A stretch of DNA of 64,000 nucleotides, taken from the NCBI GenBank assembly GCA_030065855.1, contig JASJCT010000043.1, forward strand, positions 1 to 64,000, in the 5' to 3' direction. This DNA is from Myxococcota bacterium. GTDB taxonomy: Bacteria > Myxococcota_A > Polyangia > JAAYKL01. Shown here in pieces: positions 25,688 to 34,913 of the stretch; the stretch's first letter is position 1, and every line of letters starts with the position of its first letter. Under the pieces are notes generated by a model, which worked only from the letters and a program-made list of their open reading frames with translations, ran no database searches and was not told where the DNA came from. The position numbers and the translations under genes are program-made.

Positions 25688-26815
25688 CTAAGGGACACAG
25701 CCCGTCATCAGCAAGGTCACACCATGACCTCCCAGAGCTAGGGCTACTAGGCCTCCGTGGGTATCGATACCCAAAGGAATGCCAGCCGCCTGCCAAGTGG
25801 CTGCCGTTGCTGGCCGAAAGGGATCTCTTAAATCATAAACAGCTACCCGGCCTGATGCTTCTGCGATAACGGCTGTCTGAGGACCAAGCAGAGCAGCGTG
25901 GGTTATCGGCGATGCGCTGGGCATGCGGGCCAATCGAGTCGGTGCCAGCGGGTTAGAGAGGTCAACGACACCAAATCCAGCTCCATATTCGGCGACGATT
26001 CCCGTGTCTCCGCTAACGTCCACCGAGACCACCCGCCCCTTTGAGGGAATGGGCTTGCCCAATTGCGGTCCTTCGGGCGTATCGTACGCCACACACCGCG
26101 CCCCGCCCAGGGAATCGGCAAAAAAGCCAAACGCCACATCTGAGCCAGCCACATCCACTACTCGCCCAGGTGTGTCGAGCACGGCGACGCGGGTTGGTTC
26201 GTTCAGGTTGGCCAAATCCATTACAGTGACGCCATCTGTAAATCCCGAAACCAGCGAGTATCTAGGCCCTACATCGATATTCACGGTTTGGTCCACCCCG
26301 GGGCGAACCCGAGACTGGGCGGTCATATCGGGTACAGAAAACGTTTCCATACCAGCGGCTCCCTCGGCGACGACAAAACTGCGTTCATCGGCATCGATGC
26401 CCAGGGCGCTGGCGTGGGTCGCTATCACCCGGGTGTTTATCGGGGCAGTTGGCTGGGACAGGTCTATCAGCGCCACTCCCTCATCCCCCGTAGCGACATA
26501 TGCGATGCCGGGCGCCAGCGCCACATCGCGCGCCGGAGCCGCAGTTGGAATGGCGATGGGCGTCAACCCAACGGCCACAAGGTCGAACTCACACAGGCCC
26601 GAGTTGCATCGATCCAGGGTGCAGGGATCTCCGTCAAAGCAGTCCGCTGCGGTGGTGCAGGAGGAAGGTAGCACACGGTTATCCGACGCGTCCAACACTT
26701 CAAATTCATCTGGCCCGCCATCTCCCGGTATCCCCTGAGGCACCAGTAGGCTCGAATCACAGGCCATTGCCCATAGCCCAGCAAAAAGGATGGACATCAG
26801 TTGACGGCACCCCAT
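25688..26815 (-). CDS. LVIVD-repeat beta-propeller lipoprotein
   Basis: This is a 375-aa lipoprotein with the signal MGCRQLMSILFAGLWAMAC (lipobox AMAC). A short Cys-rich motif (CTTAADCFDGDPCTLDRCNS...) of the kind common in myxobacterial surface proteins follows, then seven or so repeats such as GIAYVATGDEGVALIDLSQP typical of LVIVD repeats, which build a propeller. The ATG at 26815 sits 5 bp after the stop of the ASH-like lipoprotein gene. I reject an upstream start 99 bases earlier, which overlaps that gene and hides the lipobox. It is likely anchored at the cell surface. Confidence 0.82.
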   Translation of the reverse strand: MGCRQLMSILFAGLWAMACDSSLLVPQGIPGDGGPDEFEVLDASDNRVLPSSCTTAADCFDGDPCTLDRCNSGLCEFDLVAVGLTPIAIPTAAPARDVALAPGIAYVATGDEGVALIDLSQPTAPINTRVIATHASALGIDADERSFVVAEGAAGMETFSVPDMTAQSRVRPGVDQTVNIDVGPRYSLVSGFTDGVTVMDLANLNEPTRVAVLDTPGRVVDVAGSDVAFGFFADSLGGARCVAYDTPEGPQLGKPIPSKGRVVSVDVSGDTGIVAEYGAGFGVVDLSNPLAPTRLARMPSASPITHAALLGPQTAVIAEASGRVAVYDLRDPFRPATAATWQAAGIPLGIDTHGGLVALALGGHGVTLLMTGCVP

Positions 26816-26820
26816 CGGTA

Positions 26821-27291
26821 TCACTCGACGCAATTGGACTGACCCGGAGGCGGAACTTGGCAGATTGGCGGATCGATGGGTTCGGTGGTTCCCAGCGGAA
26901 CTGCTTTGCCACACACCGGAACGACCAGGGTGGCAAAATTATGGGCATTGGAATTGACCTCTAAGGCAATTTGATCCTCTCCCGTTACAATTGGATTATA
27001 GTACCCGCGAATGAACGCGGATCCATTTTCACCCATCACGAGCGTGTCTGGTCCATCGAACGAAAAGGCGCAGTTCTGGTCACCCCGCACGACCATCGAT
27101 TCTATTTTCAGCGTTTCTTCTCCTCGATTGGTCAGCTGCAAATCAAATGTTCTAGGTCCCAATTCGGGATCGACGACTCGCACATCGAGGTTAACCGGGC
27201 TTAAATCGATCCAAATCTCCGGTGGCGACAAGGCATCCTCTTCACAGGCAGCCATTATCAGGAGAGCAAAGAGGACAACGTATTTTTTCAT
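26821..27291 (-). CDS. ASH-like lipoprotein
   Basis: This is a 156-aa lipoprotein with the signal MKKYVVLFALLIMAAC followed by acidic residues. The mature part has the pattern RTFDLQLTNRGEETLKIESM and FIRGYYNPIVTGEDQIALEVNSN, characteristic of ASPM/SPD-2/Hydin-like Ig-type domains found in many deltaproteobacterial envelope proteins. It ends in a Pro/Cys-rich tail. A GGGAGG site precedes the ATG. It lies 2 bp after the FHA-sigma54 regulator gene, so the three genes at 28631-25688 form an operon. Confidence 0.78.
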   Translation of the reverse strand: MKKYVVLFALLIMAACEEDALSPPEIWIDLSPVNLDVRVVDPELGPRTFDLQLTNRGEETLKIESMVVRGDQNCAFSFDGPDTLVMGENGSAFIRGYYNPIVTGEDQIALEVNSNAHNFATLVVPVCGKAVPLGTTEPIDPPICQVPPPGQSNCVE

Positions 27292-27293
27292 AT

Positions 27294-28631
27294 CTACCTC
27301 CCGTGTAAACCATGTTTGCGAAGTAAATCGTAGAAATATTTGCGATTTAACCCCGCCTCCCTCGCGGCCGGCGCGATCCGTCCCTTGGACCGATTGAGTA
27401 GCCTGGCTAGGTACTCCCGCTCAAAGGCGTCGATGAGTTCCTCTTTGGCCACCTTAAATGGGCGATCAAAATTGAAATCAAATGCCAAATGGGCATCGCC
27501 CTCGGCGATCTCTGCTTGCTCGGGCAGCATGCCGTCGATACCGATACACCGCAGCCGCTCGAGCACATTGCGCAATTCCCTTAAATTCCCCGGCCATGAA
27601 TAGCTGAGCAATTCATCCCTCAGCGCCGGGGCCAGTCTCTCCCAAACATCCCCTCTTTGAGCATCCCTACAAAATAGGTCGCTGAGCAGGGGAATATCCT
27701 CGCGCCGCTCCCTCAGAGGTGGGATTTCAACGTCGATCACAGCGATGCGATAGTAGAGATCTCGGCGAAACGTTCCCTGCCGCGCCATTGTTGCCAGGTC
27801 GAATTTGGTCGCCGAAACCAACTGTATATCCAGAGAAATCGGCTTGGTCGCGCCGAGCCGGCGGACCTCCCTCTCTTCGAGGACGCGTAGCAATTTGGGT
27901 TGTAACTCTTGGGGCAAGTCACCGATTTCATCGAGAAAAAGCGTGCCCCCTTGCGCTTGTTCGCACGCACCAGGGCGGGACTTCACTGCGCCTGTGTAGG
28001 CACCTTTGGCTGCGCCGAACAGCTCGCTTTCAATCAGAGTCGGGGGCACCGCTGCGCAATCGAACACGACGAATGGCCCGGAACTTCGCTTTCCCTCATC
28101 GTGAAGTGCCCGGGCCAGCGCGCTTTTACCAACCCCGGTTTCGCCGCGGATCAAGACAGTGGTACCGCTAGAGGCGGCCTTGCGCAGCAAGCCAAGAATG
28201 GGTTTCATCGCGTTGCTGGCCGCCCGCAGTGAACCAAATGACTCACTACCCGGCAGTTCCCCGTCGTGTGTTTGGTAAATGGGTTGAAACAAGAGCTCGA
28301 CATTACCGGCGACAATGCGCGATCCCGGCGCCAGGAAGGCTTCATTGATGCGAATATCGTCGACGACCGTGCCGTTGGTCGATTTGCAATCGCGGATAAC
28401 AAATCCGTCATATTGCCGTTCGATGGTGAAATGCTTGCGCGACACAGTGGCGTCGGCAAGGAACAACTCGCATGCGGGGTCCTTCCCCGCAACCAACCGG
28501 TCTTTTTCGATCAGCACTCGCCGCCCCGCATCGGGTCCCCGAGATATCACCAGACTCATTTTCTGCATCCGCACCCGCGGAGATGCTGCTGGCAAGGCCT
28601 GGGTCGCCGTATCGTCCGGTGATGTCTTCAT
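27294..28631 (-). CDS. FHA-domain sigma54-dependent activator
   Basis: This is a 445-aa enhancer-binding protein. The N-terminal FHA domain (about 25-115) has the phosphothreonine-binding pattern (RLVAGKDPACELFLADATVS, SRKHF, STNGTVV). The AAA+ domain has Walker A GETGVGKS, the loop GAYTGA (Tyr for Phe, which is common) and Walker B LFLDEIGD. A Fis-type helix-turn-helix lies at the C terminus (RIAPAAREAGLNRKYFYDLL). FHA-sigma54 activators are frequent in Myxococcus and respond to Ser/Thr kinases, so the kinase gene at 51320 is a possible partner. It follows the envelope-machine genes and could control them. Confidence 0.92.
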   Translation of the reverse strand: MKTSPDDTATQALPAASPRVRMQKMSLVISRGPDAGRRVLIEKDRLVAGKDPACELFLADATVSRKHFTIERQYDGFVIRDCKSTNGTVVDDIRINEAFLAPGSRIVAGNVELLFQPIYQTHDGELPGSESFGSLRAASNAMKPILGLLRKAASSGTTVLIRGETGVGKSALARALHDEGKRSSGPFVVFDCAAVPPTLIESELFGAAKGAYTGAVKSRPGACEQAQGGTLFLDEIGDLPQELQPKLLRVLEEREVRRLGATKPISLDIQLVSATKFDLATMARQGTFRRDLYYRIAVIDVEIPPLRERREDIPLLSDLFCRDAQRGDVWERLAPALRDELLSYSWPGNLRELRNVLERLRCIGIDGMLPEQAEIAEGDAHLAFDFNFDRPFKVAKEELIDAFEREYLARLLNRSKGRIAPAAREAGLNRKYFYDLLRKHGLHGR

Positions 28632-28673
28632 GGGCTGGGCCTGCCAACTGTCTGACTACTGCTCACCATCTCC

Positions 28674-28840
28674 AGTACTCCCCAAAGCCTTCAATGTCGG
28701 GTAAAAGGCCTCCCCCTTTGGCAAAGGGGGCCGGGGGGATTTCGTCTTTTCCCCTGGTATTGCGAGGTGACAAAATCCCCCTAACCCCCTTTTTCAAGGG
28801 GGAATTTGCTACCTCTACCCGACAAATTTCGCTTGCCATG
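28674..28840. repeat. Dispersed palindromic element, copy 1
   Basis: This copy is closely similar to the one at 38109-38268. The core (28695-28824, 130 bp) is bounded by perfect 9-bp inverted ends TGTCGGGTA and TACCCGACA. Inside are runs TCCCCCTTTGGCAAAGGGGG and CCCCCTTTTTCAAGGGGGAA that can form strong hairpins, with AAATCCCCC/GGGGGATTT arms. It fills the gap between the coiled-coil lipoprotein gene and the FHA-sigma54 gene and may also end or weaken transcription there. No coding capacity. Confidence 0.85.
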
Positions 28841-28843
28841 GAA

Positions 28844-29476
28844 CTAGCGCACCTGCTGTATGCCCCAAAGAGCATTGGTATCGCCACCCTTGTTCACAAA
28901 TTGGACAAAAGTGTGCCAAGTCGCGTCAGCTGACTTCTCCACTTCGACTTTCTGGGACGCGAGTTCCCGTAACGCTGCGTTGACTTCTGCTCTCAATCGC
29001 TCTAGCTCCTCAATAATGGGCGCCATGTCGTATACTGCCAAGTCATGGCGCACCGCTGTTTCGGCACGTGCCTGGGCCAATCGTACCACCGCCAAGGCCA
29101 GGGATTGCTCAGCGACGACCAAGGTCGTTCGCGCCAAAACAATGCGTCTGTCAGCATAGGTATTGAACGCATCCAAGGCGGCCTTCCCCTCGGGCAGGCT
29201 CCCTCCTTTGGCCCAAGCGTTTTTCAGTCGCGCAATAAGATCCTCCCGATATCGCCGCACCCGTGCCAGCGCACTGCGAGCATCGTCAACCCGCGCCTGG
29301 GCGATTTCCACCTCGTCTTCGGCGTCGGCAAGCCAACGTCTCGCCTCGACGGACAGTCTGGGATCTCGAAGATCGAATTTTTCGACGTCAAAACGCGCCT
29401 CGCTGGCCTCTTTGAGGTTGGTTGGCTTGCACGATGTCATTAATGCCAACATCGCTACTGATAGCAAACATTTCAT
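28844..29476 (-). CDS. Coiled-coil lipoprotein
   Basis: This is a 210-aa lipoprotein (MKCLLSVAMLALMTSC, lipobox TSC). The rest is nearly all helical with heptad-like patterns (VEIAQARVDDARSALARVRR; IIEELERLRAEVNAALREL), so it probably forms a long coiled coil in the periplasm. No family name is certain. The ATG overlaps the stop of the large TPR lipoprotein gene by 4 bp, placing it in the envelope-machine operon, and GAGG precedes it. In the Glt/Nfs comparison it would be a small accessory lipoprotein, but I cannot assign orthology. Confidence 0.75.
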   Translation of the reverse strand: MKCLLSVAMLALMTSCKPTNLKEASEARFDVEKFDLRDPRLSVEARRWLADAEDEVEIAQARVDDARSALARVRRYREDLIARLKNAWAKGGSLPEGKAALDAFNTYADRRIVLARTTLVVAEQSLALAVVRLAQARAETAVRHDLAVYDMAPIIEELERLRAEVNAALRELASQKVEVEKSADATWHTFVQFVNKGGDTNALWGIQQVR

Positions 29477-32400
29477 TTTGCACCTCGCGATGCTGCCTGG
29501 CTGAGCTCCCGAGCTGGGGGAATGATGTGTCCCTTTGTCTCCTTTGCGGCGTCTTTTAGGATCGCTTGTTGTAGGCCGTCGAGGTTGAGCTCCCCGCAGA
29601 TTGCCGCGTAGTTGAGCACCGCTGCAGTAGAACCGGCTTCCTTAGCGCGACCAAAAGCTTCCAGGGCGCCAATAATGTCCCCTGCCTGGTAGGCCGCCGC
29701 GCCCAGTCGATTGAGATCATCGGCATCACCGCCGGCTTCGACGGTGCGCGCCAGCACCAAGCGTGCGGCATGGGCATCTCCTGCATTGAGCAGAGCGCTA
29801 CCTACATTGCGCAACGCTTCCAGATCCTCGGGATTCTTCGAAAGACGATTGCGCTGCTCAGCGAGATCTTTGAGTCCCTGCGGCCGCTTACGCGGTTTAA
29901 GGGGCTGATGCTGAACCGGATCTCTCTCCGGTGGCCTGCCGCTCAAGCAAGCGCGACCGGCATTGTCCAACAGGTAGGATGCCTTGGCCCGCTGCGCGCA
30001 CTCGGCCAGGGCTTCCTTGCTGTCCGCGCGAAGTTGGATCGCCCGCTGTTTCATCGCCTGTTCGATTAGCTGGCGCTCTTGTGCGGATAGCTCGGTGGGC
30101 AGGGCAATGTTTTCCAACTTTTGCGCACCGATCTCAGCCGCCGTGGCCAGCCGTGCAAGGGCCGCTTGGGAGTACGTTGGATCTGGTTGCCGTGCCGCAC
30201 CCAAGTAAGATTGCAAGACCACATCCACCAATCCCACCGCTTCTTCGATGGCATCGAGCTCGGGCAGGGGCCTGAACTCTTTTAGGGTTTGCAACATGGC
30301 CTCGGCCATGCCGTAGTTGGCCCTGGCCTGGGCAGCAGCACTGGCTTCGGTTGCCCCCTCGACAACACCGCGCAGAAAATCTTCTGCCTCCTGATAGTTT
30401 CCCGTGCGCAGCAAGGCGAGTCCCAGCCGGCTCGACACTTCAGGGTCCGGCGGATCAGCAAGTGGCCGGAGGGTTGCCACAACTTGCGCGGGGGTTCCCC
30501 CACGTTCGATGAGATCGGCGAGGTGGACGATTGCGGCTGAACGAGAAGGCCCTTCTCCAGCGGCCGCTATCGCCGCACGGTAGTTTTTCAATGCGCCGTC
30601 CCGATCCGCGAGTTGTTCTCGCAGCTCCCCTGCCGTGAGGAGGAGTGGTGCGCGTTGATTGGGGCTCATGGCGGCCGCTCGCTCGAGATATTCGATGGCT
30701 CGGTCAAACTCAAATCGCCCGGCTGCCGTGCGACCCATGGTACCCACCACACCAGCCGCCTGATCTGACTTCGGAAATCGCTTGATCACTTCCTCGCCGA
30801 GTGAATACAGCTGAGCCGTATCCCCACCCGCCCGGGCCGCGACAAAGGCACTGAGCATGGCCCGTTCGCCCAGACCCGTATTCCTGTAGCGATCGGCAAA
30901 GGCCAATAGCCGTTCCATACCGCCGACCTGCTCCCCGGATGCGGCGAGGCTCAACTCGTCCAACCGGTTCTGTTCGGCTGCTGCAACGATGGGGCGGATC
31001 TGACCTTTAATCTCGCTAGAGAGCGGGCTGTTTTCAGCCAGAAACCGCCGTCCCAAGGTCACCAAGCCGCCAATATCGTTGATGGTGCGATAGGAGTCGA
31101 GCACCATATGCACAGATGCCTCGGCTTGCTCGGTATTGGGGTACTGATAGACCAGCGCTGTGAGCAAGTCGATAGCTTCGAGATAACGGCCCTCGTCGTA
31201 AAATGCCTGGCCAATGGCAAACTTAATTTTCTCTGCCTTGGCCTTTTCCGGCTTTCCCAAGGAGAGGTATTGACCTCCAGCTTGGCGCAATCCAGCGCGA
31301 GCGGCCATTCGTTCCAGGTGCTGCCTGGCGCCTTCGGATTCAAGGCTCTGTTGGTAGGCGACAACCGCATTGTACAAGGCATCTTGTCTGGCCCGCTGCT
31401 GTTTTTCCCCATCGCGGAGCAATTCAGCGGTTTCCCGATATCGATGGCCGGCTGCCAAGTATTGTCCATCCTCCATCAACACTTCGCTTAGGTTTTCGAT
31501 AATCTCCAGGCGATGATCAGTGTTGGGAAGCACATCGAGATAGGCTTTGTAAGCACGGGCGGTCTCCGCTGCTGCGACTGGTGTCTTGGTCCACACTGAT
31601 TTTTTTTGTCCGCCCTTGTTCACCATCATTTCGTGGGACTTGGTTGCCAAGTCGCGAGCAATCATCTCGAACTCATTGGTGATTTGATCGGCCGCAGCCT
31701 GATCGAGATTAGGCTTTAGCAATTGCCGTCGCATGGCTTGCAAAATGAGGTAGACATCTTCACCCACGACAGAATAGTCCTTCATGCGCACCAGCGCCCC
31801 GTGCAACATCCGGGCGTCGTCCAGCCGCTCTGGATCGTCAGGAGCCAAACGAAGCAGCTCCCTGGCGACGTCAGCTGCCCCGCGGGGTTGCTCAATGAGG
31901 GCATAGCGATTGGCCATCTTGGCCAAGGCTGCGACATAGGCATCGCGGGTCGCGGCTAAACCTCGTAAGTACACCGCTGCGTTCTCGGGTTTGCGCTCCT
32001 GGGCGTAGCAATAGGTGAGATCGACAAGGGCTTCCCGTTGGACATTTATCGTCTTGTGCCCCGCAAATGAATGCTTGTCGCTGTCGATCTGCGGAATGGC
32101 AAACTCAGCGGCTGACTTCATATGCACAGATGGGGCAACCGGGTTGTTTTCCAGCGCTTCCTTTTTTGCACTGCTGGCCAATCGCTCCGTCTCAATGGCT
32201 TTTTCAAAATGGGTGAGCGCGCGTTTACAATTGCCCAAATTGACGGCTACCCAAGCCAACTTGTAGTGGGCCATTCCGCTGAGCGGCGACTCCTTGAGCT
32301 TGACGATCTCAGAATAATGTGCCTCTGCCTTGGCAAAGGCGGTTTTGTCGAAATGGTAGTCCCCAAGCACCAAGAGGGCCTCGGGTCTATAGCGGCTATT

Positions 32401-32868
32401 CAGATGCTCGGCAACGAGCCGTTCGAGGGTCTGTTCCATCTCGGCAAATTTCCCCAGCTCGCGCTGCTCATGGCTGATATTGAACAGAATACGATCGGCC
32501 AGATGGGTTTGGGGATATCGCTTGAGGATCATTTGATAGGTACCCAGGGCTTGTTCCTTGAGAAAGCGGACCTGGGGCACGTGCAGGGACTTGGTACGCC
32601 GCTGTTCCCGTTCGTAGGCCACCATGTAGTGATACTGCGCCTCTTCACTGAGCAGTTCAGCCAGGCGCATATAGAGCTCGGGCAGGTATGGTGCACCCCG
32701 TGAGGCGGCAATCACCGATCGCGTCTCGGCAACTGCATTTCGTACTTTTGTGATTCTTAGGCGTAGCTGCTCGACAATGAGCTGATCGCGCACCACTGGT
32801 TTGACCGTCGCGCACGCCGCGAATAATGCCCATACCGTTAACAATCCACTGAGCGCTAGTCGATGCAT
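29473..32868 (-). CDS. Large TPR-repeat lipoprotein of the envelope machine
   Basis: This is an 1131-aa lipoprotein (MHRLALSGLLTVWALFAAC, lipobox AAC). It is helical repeat protein throughout, with recognisable TPRs (for example RPEALLVLGDYHFDKTAFAKAEAHY; ADRDGALKNYRAAIAAAGEG; GDIIGALEAFGRAKEAG). It has a strong GGAGG site and overlaps the previous lipoprotein gene by 13 bp. Large periplasmic TPR proteins, some lipid-anchored, are core parts of the Myxococcus gliding (Glt) and spore-coat (Nfs) machines, which have the same TolQR motor genes as seen upstream. The probable role is a periplasmic scaffold linking the inner-membrane motor to outer-membrane parts. Confidence 0.85.
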   Translation of the reverse strand: MHRLALSGLLTVWALFAACATVKPVVRDQLIVEQLRLRITKVRNAVAETRSVIAASRGAPYLPELYMRLAELLSEEAQYHYMVAYEREQRRTKSLHVPQVRFLKEQALGTYQMILKRYPQTHLADRILFNISHEQRELGKFAEMEQTLERLVAEHLNSRYRPEALLVLGDYHFDKTAFAKAEAHYSEIVKLKESPLSGMAHYKLAWVAVNLGNCKRALTHFEKAIETERLASSAKKEALENNPVAPSVHMKSAAEFAIPQIDSDKHSFAGHKTINVQREALVDLTYCYAQERKPENAAVYLRGLAATRDAYVAALAKMANRYALIEQPRGAADVARELLRLAPDDPERLDDARMLHGALVRMKDYSVVGEDVYLILQAMRRQLLKPNLDQAAADQITNEFEMIARDLATKSHEMMVNKGGQKKSVWTKTPVAAAETARAYKAYLDVLPNTDHRLEIIENLSEVLMEDGQYLAAGHRYRETAELLRDGEKQQRARQDALYNAVVAYQQSLESEGARQHLERMAARAGLRQAGGQYLSLGKPEKAKAEKIKFAIGQAFYDEGRYLEAIDLLTALVYQYPNTEQAEASVHMVLDSYRTINDIGGLVTLGRRFLAENSPLSSEIKGQIRPIVAAAEQNRLDELSLAASGEQVGGMERLLAFADRYRNTGLGERAMLSAFVAARAGGDTAQLYSLGEEVIKRFPKSDQAAGVVGTMGRTAAGRFEFDRAIEYLERAAAMSPNQRAPLLLTAGELREQLADRDGALKNYRAAIAAAGEGPSRSAAIVHLADLIERGGTPAQVVATLRPLADPPDPEVSSRLGLALLRTGNYQEAEDFLRGVVEGATEASAAAQARANYGMAEAMLQTLKEFRPLPELDAIEEAVGLVDVVLQSYLGAARQPDPTYSQAALARLATAAEIGAQKLENIALPTELSAQERQLIEQAMKQRAIQLRADSKEALAECAQRAKASYLLDNAGRACLSGRPPERDPVQHQPLKPRKRPQGLKDLAEQRNRLSKNPEDLEALRNVGSALLNAGDAHAARLVLARTVEAGGDADDLNRLGAAAYQAGDIIGALEAFGRAKEAGSTAAVLNYAAICGELNLDGLQQAILKDAAKETKGHIIPPARELSQAASRGAK

Positions 32869-34265
32869 CGGTCCTCCGCGATAACGACCAGGTCGTCCAT
32901 TTCATCGGTCCAGTACTCCCCGCCAAACGAATAGAAAACCAATTCACCAGTAAGGGGTACATCTACCGCAGGTTTCTCCAACGCCCCGGCCGGTCGTCGA
33001 CGACCGCGCAGCAAGGAGACACCGAGCTCGTGGACGATCAACCGCACTCCCTCACGCGCGGCGAGGAGCTCCTCGGTGAGGGCATCGAGATCGGCGTTAA
33101 TGGTTTCCCGTTCTCGTCGACCGGCCTCAGCGAGACCTCGGGAATAGAGGTTGTGAAGATACGCTGCCAACGCCGATCCCAAATCATCGCTCAAGGATTG
33201 CACCAATTCCTTTTCGCTATGAAGCCGGGCCAGAAAGCGAGCATTGGCTTTTGACTGACCTCGCCTTTGTGCGGCAGCGCGCATCTCGGGAATGTCCTGG
33301 GGCAAAATCCCTTGGCTCAACATGCGTAAGGACTCGGCGTACTTTCTCTCTAGCCCCACTGCCGCCTGCCGGGCCGCGCCGAATTGACACAACCGGCGCA
33401 GCGCGAGCGCTTCGAGCAAGTAGCGTTCCGGCGAGATATAACTCTGGTGCACGGGCGCGTCGAGGGCCACCAACAGTCCGAGGGTCTTGCGGGAATCGCC
33501 GAGGTAGTAGTGGGTCCAAGCCATCTCGAGCAGAATATCTGGATCGTCGGGGGCCAGCTCCTTCAGCGTTTCAAAGTGATCGAGCGCTACTGAAAAATCC
33601 TCCTCCTCAAAGGCGAGTCGAGCCAGGGTCCGTTCCACATCTAGTTTCAATTCTTGTTCCAAATCTTCCTGTTCACCGAGCTGGTTGAGTATCTCTCGCG
33701 CCGAGCCGATCTGACCTTCGGCCACAAAGCGGACAGACTGTACATAAGCAGCACGTTCGTGGTAGGGGCTGTCCTGAGGAATGCTGTTGAACCGTTTTTT
33801 CGACCATTCGTCTGCGCCGCGTCGCGCCAAGTCAAGGCCCTGTTCGTAATCAACAAATGCCCGTAGATCCCGTGGCAGCTCGCCAAATGTCTCGCCGGCA
33901 ATAAAGGCAGTAATAAAGGTATCTTCATCATAGGCACCGACAGTCTTGAGGCGTTCCAAGCCCCGGAGCGCATCCGGCACCAGCTCCATGTTACGCCGGG
34001 CCTGGGCGATTTCTCGATAGAGCATGCCTGCAGCCCAGAAAAGCTCCAATTCTTCTGCGCTGCGGGCAAGTAGGCGCAACCCCCGATCATAGCGAGGATC
34101 ATCGGGATCAGCAGCGTCGATAAAGAGCCAGGCAGCCTTGGCACCGTCGGTATAGGATTTTTCACTTACCGCCTCAACGGCAAAGGAAAAGGCCGCGTCT
34201 TTCTGGGTTGGCACCGTCGTCGCGCAGCCGAGCAAGGAGAGTGTTAGGAGCAAGTATCTAGACAT
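32856..34265 (-). CDS. TPR-like lipoprotein of the envelope machine
   Basis: This is a 469-aa lipoprotein (MSRYLLLTLSLLGC, lipobox LGC). The mature part is helical with degenerate TPRs (RYDRGLRLLARSAEELELFW; FSVALDHFETLKELAPDDPD; ILLEMAWTHYYLGDSRKTLG) and ends in a short beta-like segment (GELVFYSFGGEYWTDEMDD). AAGGAG precedes the ATG. Its position between the OM-barrel gene and the large TPR lipoprotein gene, and its size, recall the lipid-anchored TPR protein GltE/AglT of Myxococcus. That match is by architecture and context only. Confidence 0.82.
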   Translation of the reverse strand: MSRYLLLTLSLLGCATTVPTQKDAAFSFAVEAVSEKSYTDGAKAAWLFIDAADPDDPRYDRGLRLLARSAEELELFWAAGMLYREIAQARRNMELVPDALRGLERLKTVGAYDEDTFITAFIAGETFGELPRDLRAFVDYEQGLDLARRGADEWSKKRFNSIPQDSPYHERAAYVQSVRFVAEGQIGSAREILNQLGEQEDLEQELKLDVERTLARLAFEEEDFSVALDHFETLKELAPDDPDILLEMAWTHYYLGDSRKTLGLLVALDAPVHQSYISPERYLLEALALRRLCQFGAARQAAVGLERKYAESLRMLSQGILPQDIPEMRAAAQRRGQSKANARFLARLHSEKELVQSLSDDLGSALAAYLHNLYSRGLAEAGRRERETINADLDALTEELLAAREGVRLIVHELGVSLLRGRRRPAGALEKPAVDVPLTGELVFYSFGGEYWTDEMDDLVVIAEDRCID

Positions 34266-34274
34266 GATGACTCC

Positions 34275-34895
34275 TTATCCGAAGCCCAGACAGACCCCGC
34301 CAGCGATCCACAATTCATTCTGAATGTCATCGGAGAGGACAAACATAATATCGCGCAGCTCCACTCTGAACGACACGTATTTCCCGGCGTAGATTCGCCC
34401 ACCAGCACCGGCATTGACGACCGCCCGGCGTTCGATCGTCAGTTGGCCGTATCCACCGCCGATCAGAAAAAAAACCTCTCCATAGATCAGGGCGCGATTG
34501 AGCAGGGACATCTTGCCGTAGACCGGCTTGAACAAAATACTCGAGGTGGCATAGTAACGAACCACTTCAAACTGGGTTGGCTCCACGGATACATTTTCCA
34601 ACTCGTCTTTTAACGCGGTTTCAATGCCGTGGGAGTAAGTGAATTGCCCTATTTCCCAGGCGATCAAGTCGGTAAAATGCAAGGTGTAGGCACCACTGAA
34701 TGTTAGCCCTTTTTCGAAAGCATCAAGGGGCAGTGTTCCCACCCAGGCACTGAACTCGTGGGTCATGGCATGTTGTCGATTTTGTACCGCCAGGGTCTTG
34801 GGTCCAGACGCTACTGCTTCTTCGGCGGCCAGCTGACGGCCGGTAACTATCGCAACCACCAGGGTAGCGACTACAGCAACTCTCATGGTGATCAT
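34275..34895 (-). CDS. Myxobacterial-type outer-membrane beta-barrel protein
   Basis: This is a 206-aa exported protein. A signal peptide (about 1-22, ending LAAEE) is followed by alternating hydrophobic strands suited to an 8-stranded barrel (FEKGLTFSGAYTLHFTDLIA; ASSILFKPVYGKMSLLN; VSFRVELRDIMFVLSD) and the C-terminal GVCLGFG. This matches the outer-membrane beta-barrel family found mostly in Myxococcota, whose members accompany Glt/Nfs-type machines. The ATG at 34895 has GGAGG five bases upstream; a GTG 12 bases earlier is less likely. It would provide the outer-membrane part of the machine. Confidence 0.82.
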   Translation of the reverse strand: MITMRVAVVATLVVAIVTGRQLAAEEAVASGPKTLAVQNRQHAMTHEFSAWVGTLPLDAFEKGLTFSGAYTLHFTDLIAWEIGQFTYSHGIETALKDELENVSVEPTQFEVVRYYATSSILFKPVYGKMSLLNRALIYGEVFFLIGGGYGQLTIERRAVVNAGAGGRIYAGKYVSFRVELRDIMFVLSDDIQNELWIAGGVCLGFG

Positions 34896-34913
34896 AAATG
34901 CCTCCACACTATG

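Noticed and set aside
28674-28840. A CRISPR-like reading of the palindromic C/G-rich segments
   Set aside because: The arms are one inverted structure, not regularly spaced direct repeats with unique spacers, and no cas genes are present.
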